Positions 38,417 through 52,197 of a stretch of DNA of 64,000 nucleotides are shown piece by piece. Origin of the DNA: Zerene cesonia (taxonomy: Eukaryota; Arthropoda; Insecta; Lepidoptera; Pieridae). Each line of letters starts with the position of its first letter. The first letter of the stretch is position 1. The notes beneath the pieces are model-generated. The model did no database searches. It had not been told where the DNA came from and worked only from the letters and a program-made list of their open reading frames with translations. Made by a program: the position numbers and the translations under genes. The stretch is from assembly GCF_012273895.1 (NCBI RefSeq), contig NC_052118.1, positions 8,767,164 to 8,831,163 on the forward strand, read 5' to 3'.

Positions 38417-39904
38417 CTGGAAACACCGTTAGAATGCTGTAACCATAGCAACGAGATAGACGGCAGTTTCTAGAGCTTTCAGTTCGTGTAAAATGATCAT
38501 TTTATAGATGCGTAATAATAATGCCCTCAAAAACTAGCAGCAACTTTCACACGAGATAACAGTCAATTTAAAATACTTATTGTGCTTTGGATATTGATAT
38601 GATGCGATTAATTATTATTAAAATTCTACAGGGTAAATTTTCATTAATAAATTAAATCTTTAATTATCCTCCCTTCCCAGTCACGTACAAAAAATACTGC
38701 ATCCTCATGATTACGATGCAAAGGAAAACCAAAAACATATGACACATTTCACAAACAATATATATTTACGGACAACCGTGATCATTTTCCATGAACTTCT
38801 AAGCTAACACAATACTTGTATCGGTCCTCCAGTGAGTCCAGCATTGGCACATCTCGGAGTAGTTAAAAATAAACAAAAGAATGACATTTAAAAACAATAA
38901 CAAAAGAAGCGTGTCGCTTTCGCTGTAACTCCACCAGCCGTAACTCCTTCAACCTTAGGACAGAAAACACAAAACACAGTTTATTGTTCCCGAAAATTCG
39001 AAGACTACGATTATATCCATGTGGCAACGTCACGGCATAACTGATAAATATCGAATGATGACTTAACAACAGAAGACAAGACCGAGCTAATATTTTTCTG
39101 GAATTGACAACCGTAGATAAATTTAAAAATAAACAAAATTTATACGTGACACGCCACGCGGTCAACGAGTAATTGAATCACTTAGAGATACAAAACAATG
39201 CGATCAATTAATAAAAATTTTGAAAATTCGGCCGAGACCCTACACGGGTAAATACGGAATAAGAAGACTAGATTTAAGAAGATTAGAAGATTTCCATGGT
39301 CCAATCACTATTGACTGGATATTGGTTGAAAATGAAAGCAGCGAAGAAACTATGTCTATGGAATGTCAATAGATCTCGTTCATCGGTGATTCGGAATCAT
39401 TTGCCCGCGGCTCCGCTGGCGTGCCCGGGACATAAACATAAGATCAATGTTGAAGGAAATGCAAAACACTACGATATAATAACACAGCAGTAGATAAAAG
39501 ATTAATAAGCTATTAAATCTTGAAGCGTTGGAAAGCGGGTGTTAATTGCTTTTATAATATAAACATTTTACTTCATATAGAAGCAATAAAACAACTACAG
39601 ACAGTTGGTTAGTGCATCACATCCAATACGATTGCAAAAGCTAATAACAAAAAGTGGGCAATGAGACAAACACTTAAATAATCTCGAAGAGTATAGAAAC
39701 ATGCAAATCTCAGATAACTACGAATCCAGATAAACGGGATCTATCAACGAGCAAAACTGAAGACCAAAATGACAAACCGCCAGAACGACACAGACAATAA
39801 CCCATTCAATGACGACGCGAGCGCGTTATTGTGGAATCGTTTTGGCGATGAGTATCCTGGATTCTGCAAGAGGAGTTCGCTTTGGTACTGGAACGTAATT
39901 GTAC

Positions 39905-40084
39905 CTGAGTGGAGAATCTTCTGTCGCAGCCGTCGACGATGCACTTGAAGGGCTTGTTGCCGCCGTGCGAGAGCGTGTGCCGCTCCAGCCATAGGCGGGA
40001 ACACGAGGGCTTCCCGCGAACCTTGCACTGCTGCCAAAGACATACGTAGTTCTGTTTCCCAACTTGCGTTTCAACGTGGACGGA
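39905..40084 (-). CDS. jing: jing/AEBP2 exon: end of zinc finger 1, all of finger 2, most of finger 3
   Basis: Exactly 60 codons between an acceptor (CATTTCAG at 40085-40092) and a donor (CAG|GTAC at 39905/39904), phase 0 on both sides. It begins SVHV, which completes finger 1 as LLEHLQ|SVHV with its last histidine. Finger 2 is the long-loop type typical of AEBP2: CLWQQC, then LWLERHTLSH. Finger 3 starts KPFKCIVDGCDRRFSTQ. The order CxWxxC / CLWxxCKV / KPFKCxVxGC matches the three AEBP2 fingers closely. The intron upstream (40085-40460) is 376 nt. Confidence 0.95.
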
Positions 40085-40460
40085 CTGAAATGTACAAGGG
40101 AAACAGCTTAATATTTTTATTGTTATTTATATATGCTTTTTATATTTTATACAGATTTTTTTTTGTTATTATCCTACGTTTTCAGAATAAAACTGCGACT
40201 TAAGATTGAAGTTATAATACTTATGTATTATTAATTTACCTTATCAATTACAAAAGTACTAAGTGTTCATAGTAAAGAACTCAAGATATCAATATCATTA
40301 ATTATTACAATTAATCTTCAATTGTTAAACTACAACTAATAAAAATTAAGCTCACAGTAAAATGCACTATTCATCATAGTCTGTTTATGAACTTCAATGT
40401 ATTATTTATTTTACTCATGTTACAAAGAATTTAATGATGAATTAAAAATAAAATACACAC

Positions 40461-43224
40461 CTGCAAATGCTCCAATAAGCTCGAGTCACTATCAAATTCC
40501 AGCTTGCAATTCTCCCATTGGCATACAATAACTGTCGTCGTCGTGTCTGAACTAGACGTCCTTCTATTACTATCAGATTTCGTAAGATTTTTAGGCGGAA
40601 ACCTTAATGTTTTAGGTTGCTTAAGTATAGGACTCTTCTGTGACTCCGACTGGCTCGTCGCATCTATCGAACTCACGCTCACACTCAGCGACAATAACGA
40701 AGAATCCTCGTCGCATTCCTTGCTACCCTGTGAGTCACTCGGCGAATCTATTGACTTATCCGTACCTATCCCCGATTCTGAGGATTCCGTTGTAGCACTA
40801 CTAAAATTAGCTTCTATGACAGTGCTTTCAACGTTGCATGATACGTCTTTTAACACAGTTATTTGAGTGAACACAGTTTCCTCACTTCTCGATACCTCTT
40901 CAAGTTTCTTCTCTTCAGGCACATTCTCTATTCTTGACATCTTATTCGTTGATGCCGCAATCGCTTCGCTATCTGTCACTTTGTCTGACATCAAATCATC
41001 AAGCTTACCCGAACTAACTTCAGCAAAAGGCCTCGATGTGATTTTTTTAGAATCTAATGGAACTATGTTATTATTAACATTTTTAGACAGCCATGGAATA
41101 TCACACTTTTGATTTTTTAATTCAATTAAGTCTGTCTCCTTAACCGTACTGCTAGGTGGCTCTGTGCCTTGTATTGGGTTGTCAGGGGGTTTAACAGGCG
41201 CTATGGGTATACTACTCGTATGCAAAGTCTGCGTATTGAATGTGGGTACTATGGGCGGTGGGTGTTGAACAATCGGGTTTGTATACGTAGAATGTGATAA
41301 GCAGGCTGTATTTACTGTAGAATAACTCCAAGTTTCTTTGACGTTTGGCACTGAAGTAACAATAAAACCTGGTTGCGGAACCAACATCGGATGGTTCAGG
41401 TTGACATTGAAATTAGATTTCTGCGGTGTCATTGCATTTACAGCTTGAATTCCAGGAAAACCCTTGTTTAGAACAGAAATCGGCTGACTCGAGACAGGAT
41501 TCGTCTTGTTGGCTGGAGGAAACGAAGATGGTAATGCGTTTGACAATTTCAACAACGTACCATTGATGAGTATCTGAGTCTGCTGATTTTGTATATGATT
41601 CTGCCGCTGCGCAGTTAAAGGTTGTGTTTGAGGAAGAACAAAGTTTGGCACCTTCGCCATAAGGTTAGGTATTTGAACTACAGTCCCGTTTATATTCTGT
41701 ACGAGTGGAAACACAAACTGTCCATTTATTTTTGTCGGGCTTGTCACATTGACATTTGATCTATTGAATGCGATGTTGCCTTGTTGGTTGATGGTTCCTA
41801 TGCTACCTTGTTGGTTCAACGTAGCGATACTACCCTGCTGATTCAACGTTTGTGCAGTCAGCCCGTTTTGCGGTATCCTTAATGTAGTCAGCATTACATT
41901 TTGCGGAACGGCCATAAACGTTGATAAGTTCGTTGAAGTGACCGTTCCATTGCACGGCTGTTGAACATTGATTTGATGACCATTTTGTAAATTGTTTACA
42001 GGTACATTAAGGCTACTTAAATTGCCATTAACTGTCATCGACATTTGTCTAACACCGTTTGGAATATTCATCTTTGGTGCTGTATTCGCCTCGCCCGGCA
42101 TATTTCGTAACGTTGTACTGGAAACAGAATTTACACAATTTTGTTTTTGCAACTGAATTTGTTTGAGGTTGTTCGCCTTTGACCAAGAGAGATTTTTACT
42201 ATTTGCGATACACGCGGAGGACTTCCTGTTGGTTCTTTTTGGTGCCAAATTAGCCTTTTTCACTGTTTCCTTTTTAGCGGCAACGGGTTTGTTTACGAGA
42301 TTTAAGTTATTAGAGCCACGTGTTACCCCATTCATTCTACTGTCTAATTTTGTAGTATAGCTAACTGTACCATTAATTTTTGCATCGGACTTCAAAGTTG
42401 AAACTTTGTTTCTAGTTTGGTTCATGGAAGTGGCAGGTGCAATTCTTACCCCATACATTTCGTGCGATCCCGGTATTGGCACTTTGTTATTCTGGGAATT
42501 ATTGATGTTCTGTTTATTAAGAATAGGTTTTATTTTGGCGGATGGGTCAAATACTAATCTTTTATCACGCTCAATTTTCTTATTTTCGACTAATCCATTA
42601 AGAATCCCACACGACAGCTTATCCTTGTTAATCTTTTCAGATACTTGTCGTACTTCTACAAAGCCGTTCATCGTGTGCCCCTCCTTGCTTTCTTTAGGCC
42701 TACAGTACTCGAGCACACTATCGGCGTTGGTATTTGAAGGCGATTTACTGAGATCTGTAGCTTTAGTGTCAATAATGGTCGTTTGTGACACCGGTTTATG
42801 CATAGCCTGTGCTTGTTTTCCTACATCGAGCAAGACTTTGGGACTAAGCGTTTGCGATAGATAGGAGATGTATTTTTCGAGATCTTGCGTTACACCATTT
42901 TTGGGGAGGCACTTCTTTTTGGTGTCATCGGTGTTGACGGCGTTGGAGTCTCGCTTGAGGCTGTTCTGGGGTTTCATTTTATGGTTGAAGTACTCAGTGA
43001 TGCGGCGATGAACGGGTGGGTTCGGTCGGCGGACCGGCGCGGGCTGGGCCGCGAGGCGTCGCGGAGCCGGCGGCGCCGGGTCGCTCGCCCAGGGCGGCAT
43101 ACGCACGCCCGCGCTCTCCTCGCTGGTGCTGCAACCCGATTCGGGGCTACGCGGCGAACGTGGCTCGGTGATGTCGCTACCGCTGCAACCACCGCTTTCC
43201 GTCGGGCTCAGCACCGCCACGCCA
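40461..43224 (-). CDS. jing: jing/AEBP2 orthologue, large 5'-most coding exon found (gene start missing)
   Basis: This exon is open for 921 codons and holds three quarters of the protein. AEBP2/Jing proteins are C2H2 zinc-finger cofactors of Polycomb repressive complex 2 in the nucleus; in Drosophila, Jing acts in CNS midline, tracheal and border-cell development. Counting from the GTG at 43220, residues 1-60 are Ser/Pro-rich (block VAVLSPTESGGCSGSDI), residues 60-850 are low-complexity and Asn/Gln/Ser/Thr-rich with a nine-residue repeat, and an acidic/Ser-rich stretch precedes the first half of zinc finger 1 (CQWENC from about residue 900, LLEHLQ at the exon end). The 3' donor is CAG|GTGTGT at 40461/40460. 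The 5' end is an acceptor, TTTCGTTTCAG|TGGC at 43224, leaving one base of a split codon, so the GTG at 43220 is probably internal and an upstream exon supplies the start. The identification rests mainly on the fingers and C-terminus in the following exons. Confidence 0.93.
41769..41849 (-). repeat. 27-bp coding minisatellite within jing (three copies)
   Basis: Three back-to-back copies of a nine-residue unit, TLNQQGSI(A/G), with TINQQGNIA as the last. It lies in the Asn/Gln-rich region, keeps frame, and is probably variable in length between alleles. Confidence 0.85.
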
Positions 43225-43690
43225 CTGAAACGAAATTAATGCAATGAGTTTTTGTTTTGTTTTATTTCATCAGAACTGTTTGTTATATTTCATATCAATA
43301 CCTAGTATAATCAAGCTTATAACAAAAACATGCCTAAATGTAATCACTCAATATTAATTAAAGTGTAAGTATACGCATCAAGCCCTCATTAAAACTTGTT
43401 TTAAATTTTATTAACAGCAGACTACAGTCGTGTCGTTTGTATTGTTCCAACATTAAGTGATTTATTCCATTAGGGCATTATGTAATTGTAGTTCAAACAC
43501 AACATTCAAGTAAATATTATTGCATATACACCGTCAATCAATCTAGACTAATTCTAGGATATGTTAATGACAATCAGCTGTTGAATGGTTGCGATCGATA
43601 TTACACGAGGTTAGAAAGAGTGGTTGTGGGAGCGAGACGGCGATAGTGATCCGTAGTTGTGAAGAGGACGCGCGGTGCAATGCCCTGCCG

Positions 43691-43735
43691 CTCGGTGCAG
43701 TGACGCAACCAGACGCTGCACTGACCGACGCGCAG
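43691..43735 (-). promoter_or_regulatory. candidate proximal jing promoter (initiator TCAGT in a CG-rich patch)
   Basis: About 0.5 kb upstream of the large jing exon lies a CG-rich patch (43600-43760) with no obvious repeat. On the minus strand it carries the arthropod initiator core TCAGT at 43724-43720 within GGTCAGTGCAGCG, and an ATCGAT just downstream (43590-43595). No TATA box or convincing DPE is visible. If used, it would drive a short 5'UTR exon spliced to 43224. Confidence 0.3.
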
Positions 43736-45231
43736 TACTATTATTATTTTTGGACATGTGACATTCACAGCACGTAAGTGCGACAGTCTCCTGTCCGCTA
43801 TGACGAATTAAGAAATAACTCTCATTCCCCATCTATTATCTGACGGTTTCAATGAAGATTTATTACTGTGCATACAAAAACGGCCGCTACATTACCTTTG
43901 TGAAAGATATAAGAATAAATTTCGATAATTTTTTATTTTCGTTTTGGAGATCTTTGTTAGACGATCCACAGGTATAGTGTGGACCATCGAACAAAGGTCG
44001 CTCTCGAGTAATATAATTTCGGTGTGTAGATTACAATGGATTTTGAGCTCTGCGGTGTAGCCCTGAAGACTATTATTACAATGAAATGTGAAAAGTGGAA
44101 AGGGCGGGTGGGGTGACGTCTCGGCTCAAGGGTACACCCTCGCCCTTACTAAAGCCACAACGTACACATAACTAGGGCTTCACACTCCCCTTTTCCTTTA
44201 CGTCATAGAGAAGCTTTTTCTAATTGACCCAATTTTTTTAAAATGTTTTTGCAAGAAAAGTTTTGCCAAGCACATCCCTGATATCTATTGGGGGATCTTA
44301 ATTTAATGTTGAAGATCGTTAATCCCATTTAAGTTTATAATTCCGATAATATCGGGTCCCCTCTAATGGGGCGGGATTATTTTCGTCATTAATTTTGAGA
44401 TTTTCTTGACTCCATTCAAATTCAAATTCAATTCTTCGACCCTTACATGTTTCATTTCTAGTAATTAAAAACACATTAAAGTCCGATATAAAACCTGAAA
44501 CGTACCTATAAAAAATCTAATTTATAGTTACGTTTCCGTTTCTATTGTATATAAATCAGTCTCGATCATTGTAGCGGCTAGAGATGCGGATTGACTTTAT
44601 TTTTTGCGGATTGCCGAAAGGAAAAGTGGGCAGTCATATGTAGGTGAGCCGGCAAGGTCACGACTCGCGCCGATTTCGGCCAATGACCCGCGCCAATGTT
44701 ACATTGTAATCTTGGCACTGTCGCTCAACTTAATTTTCTTGGAAAACAAATAAATAAACGGAACGCAGCTTCAGTGCACACGAAACGTGTAAAAATAAAA
44801 CGAGAACGATGCATTTTAAACGCGTATAGAGATGTAACAGTTTTATGTGACATTATTGACTTATTTATGTTTGTATAACAAATTATTAGCCGTTGTTTCT
44901 TGGCGTTCAGAATTAAATGGTTATTTAGAACGTAGGTGATCAGTTAAGTTTCATCTGTTTTCTATGTTTTGTGGGTGTGAATCGTCAATAAATCCATCAC
45001 GAAAAAAATATCTATACATTTTACACATTCATTCACATTCGCAAATTACTCTCATAACTTAAAGTATATATTAGACATAATTCTTTATAACTTAAAACTA
45101 ATGCATATTACTTGGCTGTATTTGGTTAAATCACGCAAAGTAGGCGTTTGATGTCGAGTTGGGAAAAACGCGCCCGTATTTATTATTATTATCAGGTTAA
45201 AAGCAGGAACATAACTACACTTTTTTTATCA

Positions 45232-45244
45232 ATATATACATACG

Positions 45245-45275
<31 letters not shown>
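45232..45275. repeat. (TA)n microsatellite
   Basis: An almost uninterrupted TA run of about 40 bp. Confidence 0.9.
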
Positions 45276-45277
<2 letters not shown>

Positions 45278-48186
45278 AAAAGTAGAAACCATACATTGGC
45301 GAGGCACAAAGGCGTGGTCGGCGCTTGACGATATCATTCAACAAATTAAGCGCACACACGCGCGTCGGACACAACAATTAACATATTTTAACAGTAGCTT
45401 GCACTAGTTTATGTGCATCAAGTCACGCGCGAAGAGATAAAGTGGCTGATTTATAGTTTTATACAACTTTAAAACTGCCCTTTTCAAATTGCTTTGCTGT
45501 TAGAATTTAAGAGTTCAAATGTTTAGAACTGTATGGCTGTTAGGCCAAAATTAAGGACACTTCGTCACTTCTATCCAAGAAATACTAGTAACATGTTATT
45601 CTTTATACGGTACAAAAGCTGCATAAAGAAAATGTATTTTTATATAATGCAATAATCAATACATTCCTTATGACTGTTCACAGAATATACAACAAAACTG
45701 TTCATAAATTTCCCTCTAGACAGCTACAAAAATAATAAGAATTTCCTTTCATTCTACATACCTAGTTAATCTGCGCATACGACGTACTTGCAACATTTAT
45801 ATTTTCTAATTAAACTCAATCGCATGACGATCAAGCAAACAAGCAACTAAGCAAGTGAATATTAATCCCTAATTTATATACCGCAGCGAGTCCGGAATAT
45901 CCCTTTACCGTTTCTAGTTATTTAGCAGATTAAAACCATAACGTAAGTAGTATTTTCCTCGATATCTGTAAAATAATGACGCATATACTACGCATGGCCG
46001 CGTATCACTCGCCTATCGCGTAATATCACGTAGCATAATAGTTATTACAAAGAGGCAATTAATGGGAAAACTCGATGCGTAAATTGCAATACGTATGTAG
46101 CATTTGTTTCGTGGAAAACGGCAATTCTATGACTCTTTCTATGGTAGTTGACTGCATATTGTACTTTTACCTAAATAGAAAAAAGGTTTAGTAACTCCAT
46201 TTCACTGAGATAATTTTTACTAGTCCTCAACAGTCAACGACAGAAATCTTAAGTAAATCTGTGTTTTATTGTAAAAAGGATTACTAGATAGGATACCTAC
46301 CTATATACAGATAGCGTAGTTCTCGTTTCAAGAGAAAATGATTTATTGAATAAGTATATCTATTCTGAAATAACTGAACGCTTTAAAAACTAAATATGTT
46401 TCTACGTTCACATCAAAATTTCACACAAAACAAAATTATATCAAATTCAATAACAAAATTTTCTATGATACAAAATTGGATTATCTAGATAACATTGATT
46501 TTTTTATATACTTCTAATTGCTATAATTGAATCGCACACGTGTTCACCCACATCACACGCAGTGACCAGTGGGTCGGCGCACAAAGAGCAAATGATACGT
46601 CTCGCAGGGTAGCTACCCCACCCCCGTGGAATAGTACCCTGATAGTGTAACTGTGTAAAGGGTTGAGAGTAACTGTGTAAAGAGAGAGATAAAATAGGTA
46701 ATCGTAAGTATAACTTTGACTTGATTTTATATAACTAACTAATATTAAAAGAACTATTAAAATGAGGTCAATGACATGAGTATATACACGGAAATCATTG
46801 TTACTTCGGTGATAAATGTTTATCATAGAATTTGTCACAGATGCTGTATAATATAATCTATTAACGTTAGCTTAAAAACCCATTAGTTTGTCAAATAGTG
46901 GCGAGTGTTAACTGCTAAAATAATAATGTAAACGAGTCTATAAAATATTTGAATACAAAATATTTTGTTCCGAAATGTATAACAATAAATAATTATTAAA
47001 TTAACTCTGAAATGTCCCTTACACTAATGACAACCTGTTTGTCTTCCAAATTTTAATTTAACGAGATTACTTAGTAATCTATACTGGGTGTATAGAATAT
47101 GTAATTAAATTTGATGATAAGTTAATGATTTTGTATTTCAAATATAAAAGTTTATCTTTCGACTAATTTATTGGTACATTGGAAAATCGATGCCCAATCA
47201 AAAGGTATACATGTTAGCCTTTGATCGCAATCGTTTTAAAATTTGTCAAATATACAGAGCTATCAAAACCAAACCAACCCTCAACAGTCATGGGAGCCAT
47301 ATTTAATTTTCCAAACGTTGACATGTGCCCACAGAAGGGACGCAAACCCCAAGGGTCTTGAATGAAGACTCTTAATGATTTATGGACATAGGTAGGATTA
47401 TAGTGTCTTAATTTCACTATAGCAACGCACAATTGCAAAATTAAATAAAAATGCTTTTAATCTCATATAAATATAAAATAAAAAATAATATACTTTTTTC
47501 GTTTCATGAAACTGAAGGAGCCCATGTGGGGACTTAATAAATCTTTCACTCGAGTAAAATTTAAACTAGAAAACAAAGTCCATGTTTAAGCACATCTATC
47601 TACAAGCTGCCTCACACATATCACAAGGAAGTGACAAAAACAATACTATCTAAATCAATATACCTACGACAACGCACACACGCCTAGCTACCTACGTAAA
47701 TTCGCAACACGACAACCGGCATCCCATCCACACACCGACATATCACTTCATATTTACATCCATTCATTAACTTGAAAGGAAGTCATGTCGCGTCGCGTGA
47801 GAATCGTGTCAGGGAGGGAGCCAAGCCATCCCCCTTTTTACTATTCCCCCCTCCTTCGCCACACCCCCGCGATTATTATGCTAAGTGTCTGTTAGTACAG
47901 GGTGAATTTTTCGCGCATCTGCTATTTATTTACGCGCTTTATATTCATGGGATTTCGTAACTGAGTTACGGTTCATTACGTTACGAGGCAATAGAGTGAT
48001 GTCATACGCTATTTCCGACTTAACTCGGTTGATTTATGGTCTATTGTAGCGTGACCCGAAAATAGGTTAGTGGGAGCGTCCAAATGTGTTCCATTGAATT
48101 TAGTTAGAAAAGTGGTTCTTATCGTCATCAGTAATAAATGATAATCTAAGCATGATGTGAGATCACCTTTATAGCATCAGAATCAC

Positions 48187-48320
48187 TACATAGTAAAAAA
48201 CAAAGTCGCTTTCTTTGTCCCTATGTCCCTATGTATGCTTAAATCTTTAAAACTACGCATCGGATTTTGTTGGGGCTTTTTTTAATAGATATAGTGATTC
48301 AAGAGGAATGTTTATATGTA
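48187..48320 (+). mobile_element. short interspersed repeat
   Basis: AACAAAGTCGCTTTCTTTGTC, TATGCTTAAATCTTTAAAAC and ATAGTGATTCAAGAGGAATG are in the order of a widespread lepidopteran repeat. Confidence 0.55.
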
Positions 48321-49414
48321 TAATAACATCTAATAAACTACTCCAAATTGGACGGACAACAAAAATAAACGGAAGAACAATTTTAAATAAATTTTTATAA
48401 ATTGTATAAAATAAATGTGAATTTTGGTACACGAAACGAAAACACTGCGTTCACAAGCGCTATTGGGAGTCAATTTCCCCCTCCAATCTAGACTCGATAA
48501 ACGATACTGCAGCAAGTTCTAAGGCGGTTGAAGCACCCCGATAGAGTTGTGGCGAAATGTTATCTGTCCGTCTTGTGGCTGGTTCCGTAGTTCCTGTACA
48601 ACTTGAACGAAAGTTTCGTATCGAACGTTTTCGTATCATTTAAGATGACAGTACGATGTCAATGTTATATGAATCGCCTTACCACAATTATACATTGAAA
48701 TTGTAAATTTGACGAATTAATTAGTGATGTAGTTTTATCTAAAAATAAACTTTAACGTTGATGTCTAACAATTATTTTTAATTTTGCTATTTTAATGTAG
48801 ATTATTATAATGATAATGATGAAGCCTTCAACAGTTTTTTGTTTAGTGATATAATAAAACAATTCATTGTAATTTAAAACAATCTGAAACTCAATTAAAA
48901 TGTTAAACATAATATTTACGTTCTTACGCTTCAAACACAATAAGAATTCAGGGAAAAAATTGTATGTAGAATTAAATAAATTGAATTAAGTATAATATTT
49001 TTAAAAATAGTTCGTATTTAATTGTTATTGCCCGTACTTTCCTAATATTTATTTAATTGTTTAAAACATATCATACGTCAACGACTTGATAATTATCTAA
49101 CGGTAGCCATATCGCAAGCTTATTGAAAACACCAAACCTAAAGACTTGAGTTCCGGCTGCGTCTGGGCAGGAAATAGGCGAATCCACAAGGGCCCTTTGT
49201 GCTGCCGCCACTTCGCATCGCATCCGTGAAACGTAATTTCGAAACTACGTTAGCGAGCTTGTTATGACGATTTAAGGGGAACAAATGATAATATTTCTGA
49301 ATTGGATTCCATTATTGTAGGATATATCTCCACAGAGGAATATATATATAATTTCAGAACATTTACATGTAAGACCACATCATCAGAACTCTCAACGAAC
49401 ACATTGTAAAATGA

Positions 49415-49750
49415 TATGATGTATTCGAACAGAACATCGACTACCGCTTTAACAGGGAAAGAAACGGCATACAAAACTTATTGGAAAAGTGCAAACATCA
49501 TTGGCCTGACATCATGCCTCCAAGATCTAGGACATCGTTAAGATTCATACTCCACCATCTCCTATCCGACACAACGAACGACATGCGAGTCCGATATATC
49601 GTCAATGTTTGTGAGGCAAATAAGAGACCATTAGTCACAGATCGGCCGGAGTCGCTCAAGGCTCATTTCAATACAATACGAGTTGGGGTGGGGGTGCGGG
49701 AAACGCCACTGGATCGTGTGTGGCATGATTTTACCCTACTTAGTTTTTAG
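49415..49750 (+). pseudogene. unrecognised open frame, possible coding remnant
   Basis: Open for 111 codons in a locally less AT-rich stretch; the first ATG is at 49514. The composition is protein-like (for example NLLEKCKHHWPDIMPPRSR and RPLVTDRPESLKAHF). Another plus-strand frame just upstream (49265-49405) is also open and ends at a stop, as a frameshifted gene fragment would. No family was recognised and there is no clear splice context. It may be a decayed transposon or host gene piece, or chance. Confidence 0.25.
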
Positions 49751-52197
49751 AACACACATTAGTATTGACGTAGCATTGTGGTACATTCACGTAAACGTGT
49801 TCCTGCTGTATGATGACGACGTATTATGATATTTGTAGCTTCTCAGACTTTTGATCATATAAAAACGATCAAGTTTAAAGTTAGACGGAAAGTTAAGTCT
49901 GTTTTTAAAGTATAGAGTCATCACAGCAATTTCGTCTAAAATGTATTTGTCGTCATTAAACCGGTGTAGTAACTTGTTGCGAAATTATAAAGAGATTAAA
50001 GACCGTTAGACGGTAACCTTTATCAAGCCGAAAATGTAAATCTAAACGCCGGGCAAAGTTCGTTCCAGTGCAGCGCTGCAAGCACTTAATGTGATTTAAA
50101 AGCAATCTCACCGTCTCGCGGTCCATTTCCGAATGAGCGCCGTCAGCGGCCGATGTCGCAAATCGCAATCTATTTCAGTGCTATTTCACGGACTTTTAGC
50201 TGACGGGCAAATTATTTGACATATCGACTGAAAGTAATTTCGGCGCACTTGGTTCCGCTATCTATTACCGAGCTCCTAGTGACATTTGAAATTTAATGCA
50301 GACTGTAGAACCTCATGTTATAACATTATAAATGAAGAAATATGTAATAAATTTATTGCGTAATGAACATCATGGTCTAGTATTTATACCAGTGTGAGAA
50401 ATTATAGCATTACGCTATTTATATAGCTCTGTCTTTTCCCCCTTAGTGTCAGTAAAGCTTTAAGACGTAGGTATAACGTTAAATAATAATAACTTATGAA
50501 TAAAATACAATCAGCATACTTGCTCCGAAGTCTAAAAAAAGCTAGAGTACCGACAATAGACGCGAGTAGCCTAGCCATTTGACAAACGAGCAAATATTTC
50601 AACAGCAGATACACAACAGAAAGGACAAAATAAACCGAGAGCAAACCGCGCACACACACGCGCCATATTTACTTTTGCGTAACGAACTATGCTAATTCGA
50701 ATCTCAAACTCCGCCAGAGGGGAGCTCCCTCGCGAAGGATCACGGGACAAAAACCAATTAAACAGACTGTTGTAATCTTAATACGATAAAATTGTAAAAT
50801 TCATTGTTGTACAATACATTTTAAATCGGTATACTAAGTGTGTTCGAGAGCTCGCTTTGAATTTAAGATTCTTTATAGAAGGGTCAAGGCTTAAGGTTAC
50901 AATAAAATTTATTATTTGCTAAAAACAAATGCAAATGTTTCTTGTAACGTAAGTCGTTCCACTCACAACATGACTTTACAGCTGTTGTTTTTTTCTTTAG
51001 TTTTATTGAAACTAAATATATATGTACATACAATTTATAAACATTTTCCTAATTAACCATTAAAAAAAATCAAACAACATGCAGCGCATAATATGACAAA
51101 TTACTCATTCTCTTTTATTTCTCTCTACTCATTTCTCTATAGCCATATAATAAATATAATTTTTATGTCTTTACTCGTAAATGTTATTAATATTCATACT
51201 TTAAGCTCGCCATGAAGAATAATTGATTTATCTATTCCCATATATTAGAACATTAAACATAAAAAGCAAAGATGTATATTAACATCAATACCGGTAGTGA
51301 CTGAGCGTAGACCTTGAAGACACAGAATCCATCATACATCCATTCTCTATTACTTCCATATTCGTCTCGATTCGTCGCCTTTCCATACTAAGATTCTAGA
51401 CAACTCGCTATGTTTAGTATAAGAGCTGTTTATTTCTATATTTATTGTATAGAAGCAACGATATATAGTCAAGGGTAAACCATATAAAAACATATTTTAT
51501 TGTACATAAATCTCACAATAAATTCGCATCTATTGTGCTAATATAAACAAATATTAGTCCATGTTATTTATATGAACTGAAATAACCGCTACAAAAACAA
51601 ATATCGACGAAGAAAGTGCTTTTACCTTAACTTTTCTTATATCACTCTAACATGCGAATGTGTTGAAGGCGGTGCTTCATTCGAATGTCCACGCACCGGA
51701 GCAAGCTCTACGCCTATAAAAGAGCCGTATCAATAATGCATATTGACCAGTAAATGGTGATCAAAGCAGCTTAGATAATCGACAAAAACGACCCGCCGCG
51801 CTGCATACCGTTCTCATACAACAAGTTGTCAGATTGTAATCTTCCAACACTATATATATAATAAAACGCTCCAGTTTTCAGCTTATAACCGTAGTAAAGT
51901 GGAATTATTAATGTTGCCTTTATTTTCGTTAACCGCAATTGTTCCGTTTGTGAGGGTTAAAAATAATTTCATAATATTTAGATTATTTCAAATAACAGCA
52001 CCTATTAGTTGTGATAATTCATTTTTATTTATAACGTTTGTATTTCAAATAGCAATTCATTCCAATTTTATTAATGATCATGTTTTAGTACTATTATAAA
52101 ACAATCCATCAAATGAATAAAATATAATAGTTTAAAAAAACTATAAAACACGCTTTAACAAAAATCATATTTTGCAAATTGAAAACTGGAATAATTT

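Larger units (their letters stand above)
43225..48180. other. upstream of or first intron of jing
   Basis: Non-repetitive AT-rich DNA with GC-richer patches at 43600-43760 and 44570-44700. Minus-strand coding sequence that could supply the jing start was looked for and not recognised. Confidence 0.45.

Noticed and set aside
40504..43247. Several plus-strand frames of 60-150 codons opposite the large jing exon
   Set aside because: Shadows of a long open exon; composition (Leu/Ser/Val-rich) is that of complementary sequence.
50112..50126. ATG GAC CGC GAG ACG|GTGAGA on the minus strand as the jing start exon
   Set aside because: The donor is phase 0, but the large exon needs two carried-over bases, so it cannot join directly.
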